NCBI RefSeq assembly: GCF_019443285.1
Contig: NZ_CP080327.1
Location: forward strand, 868,001-932,000
Length of the DNA: 64,000 bases
Reading direction: 5' to 3'
DNA from: Aquisediminimonas profunda
GTDB lineage: Bacteria; Pseudomonadota; Alphaproteobacteria; Sphingomonadales; Sphingomonadaceae
Shown here piece by piece: positions 35,725 through 45,652 of this stretch; positions within the stretch are counted from its first letter, which is position 1; each line of letters starts with the position of its first letter. Under the pieces are notes generated by a model. It had not been told where the DNA came from. It did not search any database and saw only the letters and a program-made list of their open reading frames with translations. The translations under genes were made by a program, and so were the position numbers.

Positions 35725-36900
35725 ATGAACACTTCCCATTATGACGCTTTTCGCGCCGAGGTCCGCCAGTGGCTTGACGAAAACCTGACGGCTGAACTGC
35801 GGGAAGTGTCGGAGCGGGCGACGAGCGTCTTCATCGACAAGCCCCATACTCTGGCCTGGCAACGCATCCTTGCGACACGCGGCTGGGTCGCGCCGCATTG
35901 GCCGGCGGACTATGGCGGGCCAGGTTGGGATGAGACAGAGCGCTATATCTTTGCCAGCGAATGCGCGCGCGCCGAAGCACCAAGCCTCGCGCCAATGGGT
36001 CTGCGGATGGTCGCCCCCTGCATCATGCGTTACGGCACAGAAGAGCAGAAGGCCCATTATCTGCCCCGCATTCTCTCGGGCGAAGACTATTGGTGCCAGG
36101 GCTATTCCGAGCCACAGGCGGGCTCGGATCTGGCTGCACTTGCACTGCGCGCGGATCGCGACGGGGACTTTTATGTCCTCAACGGGTCCAAGATCTGGAC
36201 CACGCACGCGCATTTCGCGAACCGTATGTTCTGCCTTGTACGCACAAGCCGCGAAGGACCTCGACAGGCGGGCATAACCTTCCTGCTGCTCGACATGGCC
36301 ACGCCCGGGATCAGCGTTCGGCCGATTGTCTCGATCGCCAATGACCATGATTTCAACCAGGTCTTTTTCGAAGACGTGCGGGTGCCCGTATCCGGGCGGC
36401 TCGGGGAAGAGAACCAGGGTTGGACAGTTGCCAAATACCTGCTGGAGTTCGAGCGTGCGGTTGCCTATGCCGCCGGTCTCCACGCGGCGCTCGGCAAGCT
36501 CAAGGCAGCAGCCCGTGAAGCAGGGTTACTGGAGGAGCCTCAATTCCGGCGCAAGATTTCGATCCTGGCGGCGCAGATTGGAGCGATTGAAGCTGTCGAA
36601 CTCGGTGTCATGGCAGCGATCGCTTCGGGGCGAAATCCGGGGCCGGCCTCGTCCATGCTGAAGATCCAGGGCACGGAGACGCAGCAGCGTATCCAGGAAC
36701 TCGCTGTCGAGGTTGCAGGATATTATGCTGCGCCGGACCAGCATGCGGCGCGCCAGCCGGGCAGCGGTGTGCCAGCGCTGACCAGCAACTCGGCGATGAT
36801 CGCGGCACCGCATTACTTCAATGGACGCGCAGCCTCGATCTACGGTGGATCAAACGAGATCCAGCGGGGAATCATCGCGCGGCAAGTGCTGGGGCTCTGA
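35725..36900 (+). CDS. Acyl-CoA dehydrogenase family protein
   Basis: 391 residues from ATG 35725. FAD-dependent acyl-CoA alpha,beta-desaturation is the family reaction. Typical segments are WCQGYSEPQAGSDLAALA (flavin/substrate loop), NGSKIWTTHAHFA and the C-terminal YGGSNEIQRGIIARQVLGL. The catalytic Glu of short-chain enzymes is not obvious at the usual site, and the sequence resembles the large, diverse ACAD groups of sphingomonads that act on cyclic or steroid-like acyl-CoAs. Substrate unknown. Confidence 0.88.
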   Translation: MNTSHYDAFRAEVRQWLDENLTAELREVSERATSVFIDKPHTLAWQRILATRGWVAPHWPADYGGPGWDETERYIFASECARAEAPSLAPMGLRMVAPCIMRYGTEEQKAHYLPRILSGEDYWCQGYSEPQAGSDLAALALRADRDGDFYVLNGSKIWTTHAHFANRMFCLVRTSREGPRQAGITFLLLDMATPGISVRPIVSIANDHDFNQVFFEDVRVPVSGRLGEENQGWTVAKYLLEFERAVAYAAGLHAALGKLKAAAREAGLLEEPQFRRKISILAAQIGAIEAVELGVMAAIASGRNPGPASSMLKIQGTETQQRIQELAVEVAGYYAAPDQHAARQPGSGVPALTSNSAMIAAPHYFNGRAASIYGGSNEIQRGIIARQVLGL

Positions 36901-36913
36901 AGCTGCAGTTCCG

Positions 36914-37447
36914 TCAGAACGAAGTGGCGAAGCGCTCGCGAGTGATCGCATAGGCAACATAGGGAACCGCTCGCCCGAAGGCCGTCACGGTTTCATCCCA
37001 CGGGATTGCTTGGCCGCCAATCTTTTCCATCGCGCGACGCGAACGAAGATTGCTCTCTGCGATCCGAAAGATCACGCGCGGAAAATGAGCAAGTGCATGC
37101 GTCAGCATGATCCGCTTCATGTCGCGATTATGGTCCCCGCCCCACAGCGCCCTCGCAAGGAAAGTCCAGCCGATTTCGATCTCCTCTTCGCCGACATAGC
37201 GTTGCGAATAGCGCGAGAAGCCTGCGATTTTGCCTGACGAACGCTCGATTGCGACCAGCCCGCCGCGATCGGAAAAGGCATCATCGACATAGTTGCGGAA
37301 AACGGCCCGTTCGGCCCGTTCGGGCACTGGATGGATGGCCCAGATCAGCGGATCTGCCGCTACAGCATACAGCGGTTCGAAATCGGCCTCTACCATAGGC
37401 CGCATAACAATCAGGGCGCCTTCTAATCGGGGCTGAAAATCGAACAT
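36914..37447 (-). CDS. GNAT family N-acetyltransferase
   Basis: 177 residues, start ATG 37447 with GAGAG about 7 nt upstream (ATG 37462 is an alternative). The acetyltransferase fold is recognisable: RLEGALIVMRPMVEADFEPLY at the N-terminus, GFSRYSQRYVGEEEIEIGWTFL in the central strands, and IFRIAESNLRSRRAMEKIGG, which contains the conserved acetyl-CoA-dependent N-x-x-S-R-R-A region of RimJ/RimL-type enzymes. Substrate unknown. It is divergent from glnB. Confidence 0.85.
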   Translation of the reverse strand: MFDFQPRLEGALIVMRPMVEADFEPLYAVAADPLIWAIHPVPERAERAVFRNYVDDAFSDRGGLVAIERSSGKIAGFSRYSQRYVGEEEIEIGWTFLARALWGGDHNRDMKRIMLTHALAHFPRVIFRIAESNLRSRRAMEKIGGQAIPWDETVTAFGRAVPYVAYAITRERFATSF

Positions 37448-37627
37448 GTTACGGTCTCTCATCACGCAGGAGGAGAGGCGATTCCATAGCGCCGTGGCGC
37501 CGGAAATCCATCCGTTTGCAAGCTCATCTGCCCAAAAAATGGGCAATCGTCTCGGCTTTGCTTGCCCACGAGGCACAATTTGAACGATCCTTTCGCGGAA
37601 TTGCGACTCCTGTTGCGGAATCGTGTT

Positions 37628-38020
<393 letters not shown>

Positions 38021-38027
38021 AGCTGTT

Positions 38028-38101
38028 CGTCGCCCCTGCGCAGGCAGGGGTCAGCCTGAATTTAGTACTCCAAACAGGCCCCGGCCTTCGCAGGGGCAAC
38101 G
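38028..38101. repeat. REP-like inverted repeat between glnB and glnA
   Basis: Two 25-nt arms (38028–38052 and 38077–38101) are reverse complements with four mismatches, of the type CGTYGCCCCTGCGMAGGCMGGGGYC, separated by 24 nt. This looks like a dispersed palindromic element of the REP class. It fills almost all of the 104-bp glnB–glnA gap, just before the glnA ribosome binding site, and could change relative glnA expression. Confidence 0.75.
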
Positions 38102-38124
38102 CATAACAGAGAAGGAAAGCAAAA

Positions 38125-39534
38125 ATGGCCAAACCGGCAGATGTTTTGAAGCGTATCAAGGAAGAAGAGATCGAGTGGGTCGATCTTCGTTTTACCGATC
38201 CCAAGGGCAAGTGGCAGCATCTGACCATGTGTGCAGGCGTCATCGGCGAAGACGAATTGACCGACGGCCTGATGTTCGACGGTTCATCGATCGCCGGCTG
38301 GAAGGCCATCAATGAGTCGGACATGATCCTGAAGCCCGACCTTGATTCTGTGTATGTCGACCCCTTCTCGGCCACGCCGATGATGATCATCTTCTGCGAC
38401 ATCGTCGAGCCGTCGACGGGCGAGCTCTATGCCCGCGATCCCCGCTCGACCGCGAAGCGTGCCGAGGCCTATCTCAAGTCGACCGGCATTGGTGACACTG
38501 TCTATGTCGGCCCCGAAGCCGAATTCTTCATGTTCGACGATGTGCGCTTCGAGAATGGCTACAACACGTCATACTACAAGCTTGACGATATCGAACTGCC
38601 GACCAACACCGGTACCAAGTATGAAAGCGGCAACATGGGCCATCGCCCGCGTGCCAAGGGGGGCTATTTCCCGGTCGCGCCGGTTGACTCAGCCCAGGAC
38701 ATTCGCGGTGAAATGGTCTCGACCATGCTCGAAATGGGCCTGCCCTGCGATAAGCATCACCACGAAGTGGCGGCCGCCCAGCACGAACTCGGCCTGACAT
38801 TCGGCACCCTGACCGAAACTGCAGATCGCATGCAGATCTACAAATATGTCGTGCACATGGTGGCCCAGGCCTATGGCAAGTCGGCCACCTTCATGCCGAA
38901 GCCGATCAAGGAAGATAACGGCTCGGGCATGCACACCCATCTGTCGATCTGGGCGAAGGGCAAGCCACTGTTTGCGGGCAATGGCTATGCCGGCCTGTCG
39001 GACATGTGCCTCTATTTCATTGGCGGCATCATCAAGCATGCAAAGTCTGTCAATGCCTTCACCAACCCGACGACGAACAGCTACAAGCGGCTCGTCCCGG
39101 GCTATGAAGCGCCGGTTCTGCTCGCCTATTCGGCGCGCAACCGTTCAGCATCCTGCCGCATCCCCTATGGCGCTGGGGCCAAGGCGAAGCGCGTCGAGGT
39201 TCGCTTCCCGGATGCGATGGCCAACCCCTATCTTGCCTATGCCGCGCTGTTCATGGCCGGGCTCGACGGGATCGAGAACAAGATTCATCCCGGCGACGCG
39301 ATGGACAAGAACCTCTATGACCTGCCGCCAGAAGAACTGGCGCAGGTGCCGACCGTGTGCGGTTCGCTGCGTGAAGCACTCGAAGCGCTTGAGGCTGATC
39401 ACGCCTATCTGCTGAAGGGCGATGTGTTCTCGAAGGACCAGATCGAATCCTATATCGAACTCAAGATGGAAGACGTCGCCCGCTGGGAAATGACGCCGAG
39501 CCCGGTCGAGTTCGACATGTATTATTCCTACTGA
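38125..39534 (+). CDS. glnA: Glutamine synthetase, type I
   Basis: 469 residues, the length of dodecameric GSI. It makes glutamine from glutamate and ammonia with ATP. Motifs present are [12 protein letters not shown] (N-terminal barrel), EAEFFMFDD (metal ligands), [12 protein letters not shown]-type segment read here as [22 protein letters not shown] (substrate site) and the adenylylation loop [10 protein letters not shown] with its conserved Tyr. AAGGAAAG precedes ATG 38125. It is the second gene of the glnBA operon and ends at a strong terminator. Confidence 0.98.
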   Translation: MAKPADVLKRIKEEEIEWVDLRFTDPKGKWQHLTMCAGVIGEDELTDGLMFDGSSIAGWKAINESDMILKPDLDSVYVDPFSATPMMIIFCDIVEPSTGELYARDPRSTAKRAEAYLKSTGIGDTVYVGPEAEFFMFDDVRFENGYNTSYYKLDDIELPTNTGTKYESGNMGHRPRAKGGYFPVAPVDSAQDIRGEMVSTMLEMGLPCDKHHHEVAAAQHELGLTFGTLTETADRMQIYKYVVHMVAQAYGKSATFMPKPIKEDNGSGMHTHLSIWAKGKPLFAGNGYAGLSDMCLYFIGGIIKHAKSVNAFTNPTTNSYKRLVPGYEAPVLLAYSARNRSASCRIPYGAGAKAKRVEVRFPDAMANPYLAYAALFMAGLDGIENKIHPGDAMDKNLYDLPPEELAQVPTVCGSLREALEALEADHAYLLKGDVFSKDQIESYIELKMEDVARWEMTPSPVEFDMYYSY

Positions 39535-39545
39535 TCCAGAAATTC

Positions 39546-39580
39546 GGGGCGGTGGCTGAAAGGCTGCCGCCCCTTTTTTT
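39546..39580 (+). terminator. Rho-independent terminator of glnA
   Basis: GGGGCGG (39546–39552) pairs with CCGCCCC (39567–39573), followed by seven Ts (39574–39580), beginning 11 bp after the glnA stop. The 3' end coincides with the stop of the convergent bpt gene. Confidence 0.93.
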
Positions 39581-40367
39581 AGGCCAGCTGGGAAATCCGG
39601 ATGGCTGGAGGGGGGGTCGGTTGCGCACCCTGTTCGGGATCGAAGCGATGCCAGCCGTCTGGGCCGAGCCTCTCGATCGGCCGGAATTTCGTCTTGTATT
39701 CCATCCTGCTTGAACCCTGGATCCAATAGCCAAGATAGACATAGGGCAATCCGGCCGCACCTGCGCGCAGGATATGGTCCATGATGATGAAATTGCCGAG
39801 ACCCACCCGCGTCTCATCCTGCGCCGCAAAGAAGCTGTAGATCATCGAAAGCCCGTCGCCTTGCTGGTCGGTCAGGCAGGCACCAACCAGTCGACCCGGC
39901 ATGCCGTTGACCGACGGTTCGCGATATTCGATCACAAAGGTGTTGACGGGCGTCTGTTCCACCATGTCGGCAAAGTCGATTTCGTCCATTCCAGCCATTC
40001 CGCCATCGGGGTGGCGCGCGGCGAGATATTGCCGCAGCAGCTGGTATTGTTCATCGGTTGACCAGGGCTGGGCGGCGGTGACCTCAAGGTCCGAATGGCG
40101 TTTCAGAACCTTGCGCTGACTGGCGTTCGGAGCGAACTCCTGTGTCACGACGCGCACGGAAATACAGGCCGAACAATCCCCGCAGCTCGGACGATAGGCA
40201 ACACCCTGGCTGCGACGAAAGCCGATCTTGCCAAGGGCATCATTCAGTTCGCTCGCGTTGGCGCCTGTCAGTTCTGTGAAGACCTTGCGTTCCTGCTTGC
40301 CTGGCAAATAGGGGCAAGGCGACGGGCTGGTGACAAAAAATCTCGGAAACCGGAATTGTGCTGTCAC
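39579..40367 (-). CDS. bpt: Aspartate/glutamate leucyltransferase (bacterial ATE-type arginyltransferase family)
   Basis: 262 residues from GTG 40367, which has GGGAGACGG upstream. The N-terminal ATE domain holds the cysteine motif [16 protein letters not shown] and [15 protein letters not shown]; the C-terminal domain contains [23 protein letters not shown] and [20 protein letters not shown]. The enzyme adds leucine from Leu-tRNA to N-terminal Asp/Glu, marking proteins for ClpAP via the N-end rule pathway. It is convergent with glnA. Confidence 0.93.
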   Translation of the reverse strand: MTAQFRFPRFFVTSPSPCPYLPGKQERKVFTELTGANASELNDALGKIGFRRSQGVAYRPSCGDCSACISVRVVTQEFAPNASQRKVLKRHSDLEVTAAQPWSTDEQYQLLRQYLAARHPDGGMAGMDEIDFADMVEQTPVNTFVIEYREPSVNGMPGRLVGACLTDQQGDGLSMIYSFFAAQDETRVGLGNFIIMDHILRAGAAGLPYVYLGYWIQGSSRMEYKTKFRPIERLGPDGWHRFDPEQGAQPTPPPAIRISQLA

Positions 40368-40485
40368 GGCCGATCCGTCTCCCAAACGGTGTTACGAGAA
40401 TAGCTGGTGCGTTATGGAACGACATGCCGGTTATGAAAAGGGCATTTACCATCAAAAAACGGTAAACGCGAAAATGGCCTTGATA

Positions 40486-41715
40486 TCAGGCCAGTTCGAC
40501 CTGCGACACGTCATAGCCGGCTTCGCGCAACGCGGCGATCAGGCGCGCCAGGTGCGGAGCGTCTCGTGTCTCGCATTCGATATCGGTAATGAGACCCTTG
40601 GCTGGCAAATCGGTGAAGACGCGCTGGTGATAGATTTCGAGCACGTTGACATTCTGTTCGGCAATCACTCGGAACACGTTCACCAGTGCCCCTGGCCGAT
40701 CCTGCAGCCGGATGCGGATGCGCGCCAAACGACCCGAGCGGACCTGATCGCGCAGCAGCACATTGGCCAGCAAGCGCGTATCAATGTTGCCGCCTGTCAG
40801 GACAATGCCGACCGTGCGTCCGCGGAACTGATCGGCATGCTCCATGAGCGCAGCAAGCCCTGCAGCACCCGCGCCTTCGACCACTGTCTTTTCGATCTGG
40901 AGAAGGAGGCTGACGGCTTCTTCGAGCCGCCGTTCGCTGACGAGCAGGATTTCATCCACCAGCGTCTTGACGAAGCGCCGGGTCAGTTCGCCCGGATGCT
41001 TGACAGCAATACCTTCAGCCAGCGTATCGCCCGTGCACGGCGCATCTGCGCCCGTCACGACATTGTGCATCGACGGATAGAGTTCGGCCTCGACGCCGAT
41101 CACCCGGAGGTCGGGACGCAGGGCCTTGGCCGCCGTTGCCATTCCGGAAATGAGCCCGCCGCCGCCAATGGGCACCACAAGTGTGTCGATGTCGGGTGCG
41201 TCCTCAAGCATTTCGAGCGCAACCGTTCCCTGCCCTGCGATGATATCGGGTTCGTCGAAGGGATGCACAAAGGTCAGGCTGCGCTCGCCTTCCAGGGCGC
41301 GGGCATGCGCATTGGCGGCTTCGAAGGTTTCGCCGTAGAGCACTACGGTTGCGCCATGGGCTTCGGTCTGCATCACTTTCACGGTCGGGGTCAGTTTTGG
41401 CATGACGATCGTGACAGGAACGCCAAGCCGTTTGCCATGGTAGGCAAGGCCCTGGGCATGGTTTCCGGCGGAGGCTGCGATGACGCCATTCTTGCGCGCA
41501 TTGTCTCCCATCAGGAGCAGGCGGTTGAGCGCCCCGCGCTCCTTGTAGGCCGCCGTGAACTGCAGGTTTTCGAACTTCAGGTAAATGTTCGCCCCCGTCA
41601 TCGCAGAAAGTGTCTGGCTTTGCAGCGTGGGCGTGCGGATAACCGCACCGCTGACGCGGTCATGGGCGGCGCGGACATCGTCGAGCGTGACGGGCAGGTG
41701 ATCCAAGTCTGACAT
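40486..41715 (-). CDS. Threonine ammonia-lyase with C-terminal ACT domain
   Basis: 409 residues. The PLP-binding lysine lies in FTAAYKERGAL, the phosphate loop is SAGNHAQGLA and PIGGGGLISG, consistent with the threonine/serine dehydratase fold. An ACT-type domain follows (about 330–409: RIRLQDRPGALVNVF...VNVLEIYH). It deaminates threonine to 2-oxobutanoate for isoleucine synthesis or catabolism. The roughly 400-residue single-ACT form can be biosynthetic or catabolic; no ilv genes are adjacent. It is divergent from the HIBADH-type gene. Confidence 0.93.
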   Translation of the reverse strand: MSDLDHLPVTLDDVRAAHDRVSGAVIRTPTLQSQTLSAMTGANIYLKFENLQFTAAYKERGALNRLLLMGDNARKNGVIAASAGNHAQGLAYHGKRLGVPVTIVMPKLTPTVKVMQTEAHGATVVLYGETFEAANAHARALEGERSLTFVHPFDEPDIIAGQGTVALEMLEDAPDIDTLVVPIGGGGLISGMATAAKALRPDLRVIGVEAELYPSMHNVVTGADAPCTGDTLAEGIAVKHPGELTRRFVKTLVDEILLVSERRLEEAVSLLLQIEKTVVEGAGAAGLAALMEHADQFRGRTVGIVLTGGNIDTRLLANVLLRDQVRSGRLARIRIRLQDRPGALVNVFRVIAEQNVNVLEIYHQRVFTDLPAKGLITDIECETRDAPHLARLIAALREAGYDVSQVELA

Positions 41716-41770
41716 GCGGGCGCCCTAACGCATCTGGCGCTGTTGGCAAACAGTGCTTATGCTCGCCTGC

Positions 41771-42643
41771 ATGGCAAAACTGGCTTTTATCGGACTCGGC
41801 GTGATGGGTGGGCCGATGGCACAGCACCTGGCCGAAGCCGGGCACGACATGACGGTTTACAACCGGACACAGTCCCGGGCAGATGCCTGGGTCCGGGTCA
41901 ATGGCGGTCGCAGCGCCTCCAGCCCGGCCGAAGCTGCCGAAGACGCGGATGCCGTCATTACCTGCGTTGGCAATGATGATGATCTGGCTGCCGTCACGCT
42001 GTCGCGCGATGGTGCCTTCCGGACGATGCGCAAAGACAGCCTGTTCATCGATCACACAACTGTCTCGGCAAAGATCGCGCGGCAACTCGCAGTCGAAGCC
42101 AAGGACAAGTACATCCTGCCGATTGATGCACCGATGACCGGCGGTCAGATCGGGGCACAGAAGGGTGCGCTTACCCTGATGTGCGGCGGCCGGGCGAAAG
42201 CCATCGAAGCGGCGACGCCGATCATGCAGGCCTATGCCGCCAAGATCGTCCATGTGGGGCCGACGGGCGCGGGGCAGTTGACCAAGATGGTCAACCAGAT
42301 CGGTTTTGCCGGGATCGTCCAGTCACTTGCCGAGGCGATCCGTTTTGCACAGGCCGAAAATCTCGATCTCGACAAGGTCTTCGAAGCCATTTCTGGCGGG
42401 GCGGCCTCAAGCTGGCAGATGACTAACCGCTGGGCCACAATGGCGCGCGACGAATTCGACTTCGGGTTGGCTGTGGACCTGATGCGCAAGGACCTTGGCC
42501 TTGCCTTTGATGAGGCGCGCGGCAACGGCGCGACTCTTCCGGTGACGGCACTCGTCGACCAGTTCCTTGCCGATGTGCAGGGCTTGGGCGGCGGACGCCA
42601 AGACCCAAGCGCGCTGATCCGCCGGCTGGCAAAACCGGATTAG
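41771..42643 (+). CDS. NAD(P)-dependent 3-hydroxyisobutyrate dehydrogenase-family oxidoreductase
   Basis: 290 residues from ATG 41771. Rossmann motif AFIGLGVMGGPMAQHLAEAGH, the substrate motif DAPMTGGQIGAQKGALTLMCGG and the catalytic-lysine region GAGQLTKMVNQI identify the beta-hydroxyacid dehydrogenase family. Members reduce or oxidise 3-hydroxyisobutyrate, tartronate semialdehyde or succinic semialdehyde; which applies here cannot be told. Upstream in-frame ATGs (41753) are less likely because the Rossmann strand normally begins right after the start. Confidence 0.9.
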   Translation: MAKLAFIGLGVMGGPMAQHLAEAGHDMTVYNRTQSRADAWVRVNGGRSASSPAEAAEDADAVITCVGNDDDLAAVTLSRDGAFRTMRKDSLFIDHTTVSAKIARQLAVEAKDKYILPIDAPMTGGQIGAQKGALTLMCGGRAKAIEAATPIMQAYAAKIVHVGPTGAGQLTKMVNQIGFAGIVQSLAEAIRFAQAENLDLDKVFEAISGGAASSWQMTNRWATMARDEFDFGLAVDLMRKDLGLAFDEARGNGATLPVTALVDQFLADVQGLGGGRQDPSALIRRLAKPD

Positions 42644-42718
42644 GGTTTGTGCAGTGATTTGAATAGGGTGCATTTCGAAGATGCACCTGCAAGAGCGCCA
42701 GGAAAGTTGGAGCGCAGA

Positions 42719-43201
42719 ATGGCCAAGACGTCGAGACGCCTTTTCGCTGGTGCCGCAGCAATGTTGTTGGCGCCCTCTTTGACGCCAATTGCCTCGGCAT
42801 CAACCAGGGCATGTGACGGCACTGAAGAGGCAAATCGCAACATCGTGCTTGCCTTTTACAACGAAGCACTGGTTGGCCTTCAGCCGCGGCGCGCGTTTGA
42901 TCGCTATATGGCGCCGGACTTTATCGAACACAAACCTGATGTTTCAAGCGGGAGTCGTGAGGCAGCTGCCACCTTTCTTGAGCAATTGATTGCCGAGTTG
43001 CCTCAAGCCCGGTGGGAGGTGGTGCGAACAATCACGGAGGGCCAAATGGTGTTCCTCCACGGTCGGTTTACGCCAGCCCCTGGGGCACCACCTTACGCAA
43101 TTGCAGACGTGTTCAGGCTCAACAACTGCAAGATCTCAGAGCATTGGGATGTTGTTGCACCACCGCCAGCGGTTCAGCGAAACCCGAATAGCCGCTTTTG
43201 A
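42719..43201 (+). CDS. Exported SnoaL/NTF2-like protein
   Basis: 160 residues. An RR-containing signal peptide (KTSRRLFAGAAAMLLAPSLTPIASA) suggests Sec or Tat export. The mature part matches the SnoaL-like NTF2 fold: FYNEALVGLQPRRAFDRYMAPDFIEHKPD, later GRFTPAPGAPPYAIADVFRLNNCKISEHWDVV (quoted in part). The family includes polyketide cyclases and uncharacterised secreted proteins. ATG 42719 follows GGAG by 6 nt. Slightly lower GC and different codon choices than its neighbours hint at a more recent arrival. Confidence 0.8.
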   Translation: MAKTSRRLFAGAAAMLLAPSLTPIASASTRACDGTEEANRNIVLAFYNEALVGLQPRRAFDRYMAPDFIEHKPDVSSGSREAAATFLEQLIAELPQARWEVVRTITEGQMVFLHGRFTPAPGAPPYAIADVFRLNNCKISEHWDVVAPPPAVQRNPNSRF

Positions 43202-43255
43202 GTCTGGAGGAGCTTCGATGTGATGCGAGCTACTCCTAGCCACGCCCCGTCGCAC

Positions 43256-43819
43256 TCATCCAAAGCCATGCTCTGCCGGGATCGGGGAGGGCGGGCCATT
43301 CGGCATTGTGATCAGTTCCTCGTTTGATGCGCCATTCCTGTAGCGGGTGAGCAGCTCTTCAGGATCAATGACGACGCCCACCGGATTGGCAGCGAAAGCC
43401 TTGCTCTCCATGAAGGCCATCGCATCCTCAAGCGTCCCGCAATCGACCTGAAGTTCCATCCGGTTGCCGTCCGGATCCTTGTAGTACATCGAAAGCGTTG
43501 TCCCATGATGGATCGGCCAATAAGGCAAGATCCCGGCGGCCTTCAGTCGCGCATAGGTTTCGAGAAGATCGCCTGCGCCAGCATAGGTATAGGCGACGTG
43601 GTTGACCCCGATTGTGCCACGTTCATTCCCGCCATCCGGGTTGAAGGCATTGAGATTGGCGAAAGCGAACCGGTGGTGCTCATCGTCATAGGTCATGAAC
43701 GCGAGAGCGGGATCGCGATGCACGACCCGAGCCTCGAAAACGGTCTCGTACCATGCGATCATCTCGTCGTAGCGACGCGTCTGATAAACGACATGTGCGA
43801 ATTTGACAGGTTTTGCCAT
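43256..43819 (-). CDS. VOC-family protein (glyoxalase/extradiol-dioxygenase-like)
   Basis: 187 residues. Paired betaalphabeta units of the vicinal-oxygen-chelate fold are visible: FAHVVYQTRRYDEMIAWYETVF with a first metal-ligand His, VNHVAYTYAGAGDLLETYARL, and YYKDPDGNRMELQVD with a terminal Glu ligand. Such proteins act as lyases, isomerases or ring-cleavage dioxygenases. GGGGGAAAGAGA precedes ATG 43819. Substrate unknown. It is divergent from the amidohydrolase gene. Confidence 0.85.
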   Translation of the reverse strand: MAKPVKFAHVVYQTRRYDEMIAWYETVFEARVVHRDPALAFMTYDDEHHRFAFANLNAFNPDGGNERGTIGVNHVAYTYAGAGDLLETYARLKAAGILPYWPIHHGTTLSMYYKDPDGNRMELQVDCGTLEDAMAFMESKAFAANPVGVVIDPEELLTRYRNGASNEELITMPNGPPSPIPAEHGFG

Positions 43820-43939
43820 TGTCTCTTTCCCCCTTGTGCGCGCCGGATCGAGTCGCGTCCGGCATCCTATGTTCGCTGGTTTAAGGTGCAAGAGGGGAGC
43901 GCGCTTGCGAGAAGGGCGCAAGGCGGGCATGATCGCGGG

Positions 43940-45652
43940 ATGCACATCTTCACACCCGGCATGCGCCGCACCTGCCTCGCCCTTCTTGCCTTTTCTTTCG
44001 CTGCTCCTGCAGCCGCCGATACATTGATCGATAATGTGAATGGCATCACGCTGGACGAGGCGGGCCATGTTGTCCGGTTTTCCGGGCTGGTGATCGGCAA
44101 TGATGGAAAGATCGCCCGCCTGATGACAGCGTCGTCACCACCGGCCGAACCGGCCCGGAAAATGAAGAAGGGTAAGACTGCTCCTGACCCCTCGCGCCCG
44201 GACTACCGGATCGACGGCAAGGGGCGAACCATGCTGCCCGGCCTGATCGATGCGCACGGGCATGTCATGGGGCTCGGTTTTCAGGCGCTGACGCTCGATC
44301 TGTCTGATACAAATTCGCTTGCCGAGGCGCAGGCGAGAATTGCCGCTTATGCGCGCGATCATGCCAATCGGCGCTGGATCATCGGACGGGGCTGGAACCA
44401 GGAGCGGTGGGGGCTGGGGCGGTTTCCGACTGCGGCCGAACTGGATGCTGTCGTGGCAGACAAGCCGGTCTGGCTCGAACGGGTCGATGGACATGCGGGC
44501 TGGGCAAACAGTGCGGCAATGGCCGAGGCGGGAATTACGGCAAAGTCTGTCTCGCCGTCCGGCGGGCGGATCGAGATGGCTGGCGGACAGCCAAGCGGCA
44601 TTTTTGTCGATTCCGCCATGAAATTGATTGACACGGCTGTGCCCCGGCCGCTGTCGCGCGAACGCGATCAGGCCCTGATCAAGGCGCAAGAGGCGCTGCT
44701 TGCCTTTGGCATCACCGGGATTGCCGACATGGGCACAAGCCTTGAGGACTGGTCAAGCTATCGCCGCGCCGGGGACGGCGGCTGGCTGAATATCCGGATC
44801 TTTTCCTATTCTGATGGGCTCGATCCGATCCTTGTGATTGGCGGCAATACCCCCACGCCCTGGCTCTATGGAGACAAGTTGCGCATGGGTGGCGTAAAAC
44901 TTTATGCTGATGGCGCACTTGGCTCGCGCGGGGCTTGGTTGAAGGCGCCCTATGCCGATGCACCGGGCAATCGCGGTCTCCAGTTTGTCGAGGATACGAA
45001 GCTCAGGAACATCATGAGCCGGGCAGCGCTCGACGGATACCAGATTGCAATCCATGCCATCGGCGATGCGGCCAATGCGCAATCCCTCGCGGCCTTTTCC
45101 GAACTGCAATCGACATATACCGGGGACCGGCGCTGGCGCATCGAACATGCGCAGATCCTTGATCCCGCCGATATTCCGCGCTTTGCGCAACTTGGTGTGA
45201 TTGCGTCGATGCAACCGGTCCACCAGACGAGCGACCGGACCATGGCGGAAGCGCGACTGGGCCCGGGGCGGTTGAAAGGGGCCTATGCCTGGAAGAGCCT
45301 CCTGACCTCCGGCGCGCGTCTCGCCTTTGGGTCGGATACGCCGGTCGAAAGCCCGGACCCCTTTGCCGGGCTTGCCGCCACAATCACCCGCGAGGATGCA
45401 AAGGGCGAACCCTTTGGCGGCTGGCAACCGCAGGAGCGGATCTCGCGCGAAGAGGCGCTCGCGGGCTTTACGACCGGTGCGGCCTACGCCGCATTCGCAG
45501 AAAGCAAGGTCGGGCGGCTGGCGCCCGGTCTTTGGGCCGATTTCATCCTGGTCGACCGCGATCCCATGCTGGCGACCCCTGCCGAACTCCGCGCAACAAA
45601 AGTGCTGGAAACCTGGGTGGCCGGACGGAAAGTCTATTCGCGGCCTAATTGA
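43940..45652 (+). CDS. Exported amidohydrolase (YtcJ-like, amidohydrolase 3 family)
   Basis: 570 residues with a signal peptide (TCLALLAFSFAAPAAA). The metal-dependent amidohydrolase fold shows MLPGLIDAHGHVMG (metal-binding His pair), WLERVDGHAGWAN, a lysine-containing GGVKLYADGALGSRG, IAIHAIGDAAN, RIEHAQIL and FGSDTPVESPDPF (final metal Asp). The YtcJ-type family hydrolyses amide or cyclic substrates, mostly unknown. The 3' end overlaps the convergent dsbD-like gene by 8 bp. ATG 43961 is a possible alternative start. Confidence 0.9.
   Translation: MHIFTPGMRRTCLALLAFSFAAPAAADTLIDNVNGITLDEAGHVVRFSGLVIGNDGKIARLMTASSPPAEPARKMKKGKTAPDPSRPDYRIDGKGRTMLPGLIDAHGHVMGLGFQALTLDLSDTNSLAEAQARIAAYARDHANRRWIIGRGWNQERWGLGRFPTAAELDAVVADKPVWLERVDGHAGWANSAAMAEAGITAKSVSPSGGRIEMAGGQPSGIFVDSAMKLIDTAVPRPLSRERDQALIKAQEALLAFGITGIADMGTSLEDWSSYRRAGDGGWLNIRIFSYSDGLDPILVIGGNTPTPWLYGDKLRMGGVKLYADGALGSRGAWLKAPYADAPGNRGLQFVEDTKLRNIMSRAALDGYQIAIHAIGDAANAQSLAAFSELQSTYTGDRRWRIEHAQILDPADIPRFAQLGVIASMQPVHQTSDRTMAEARLGPGRLKGAYAWKSLLTSGARLAFGSDTPVESPDPFAGLAATITREDAKGEPFGGWQPQERISREEALAGFTTGAAYAAFAESKVGRLAPGLWADFILVDRDPMLATPAELRATKVLETWVAGRKVYSRPN

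Noticed and set aside
40330-41712. 460-codon plus-strand frame opposite the threonine ammonia-lyase
   Set aside because: A shadow of the minus-strand gene, which carries the PLP lysine and ACT domain. The antisense product lacks any recognisable domain.
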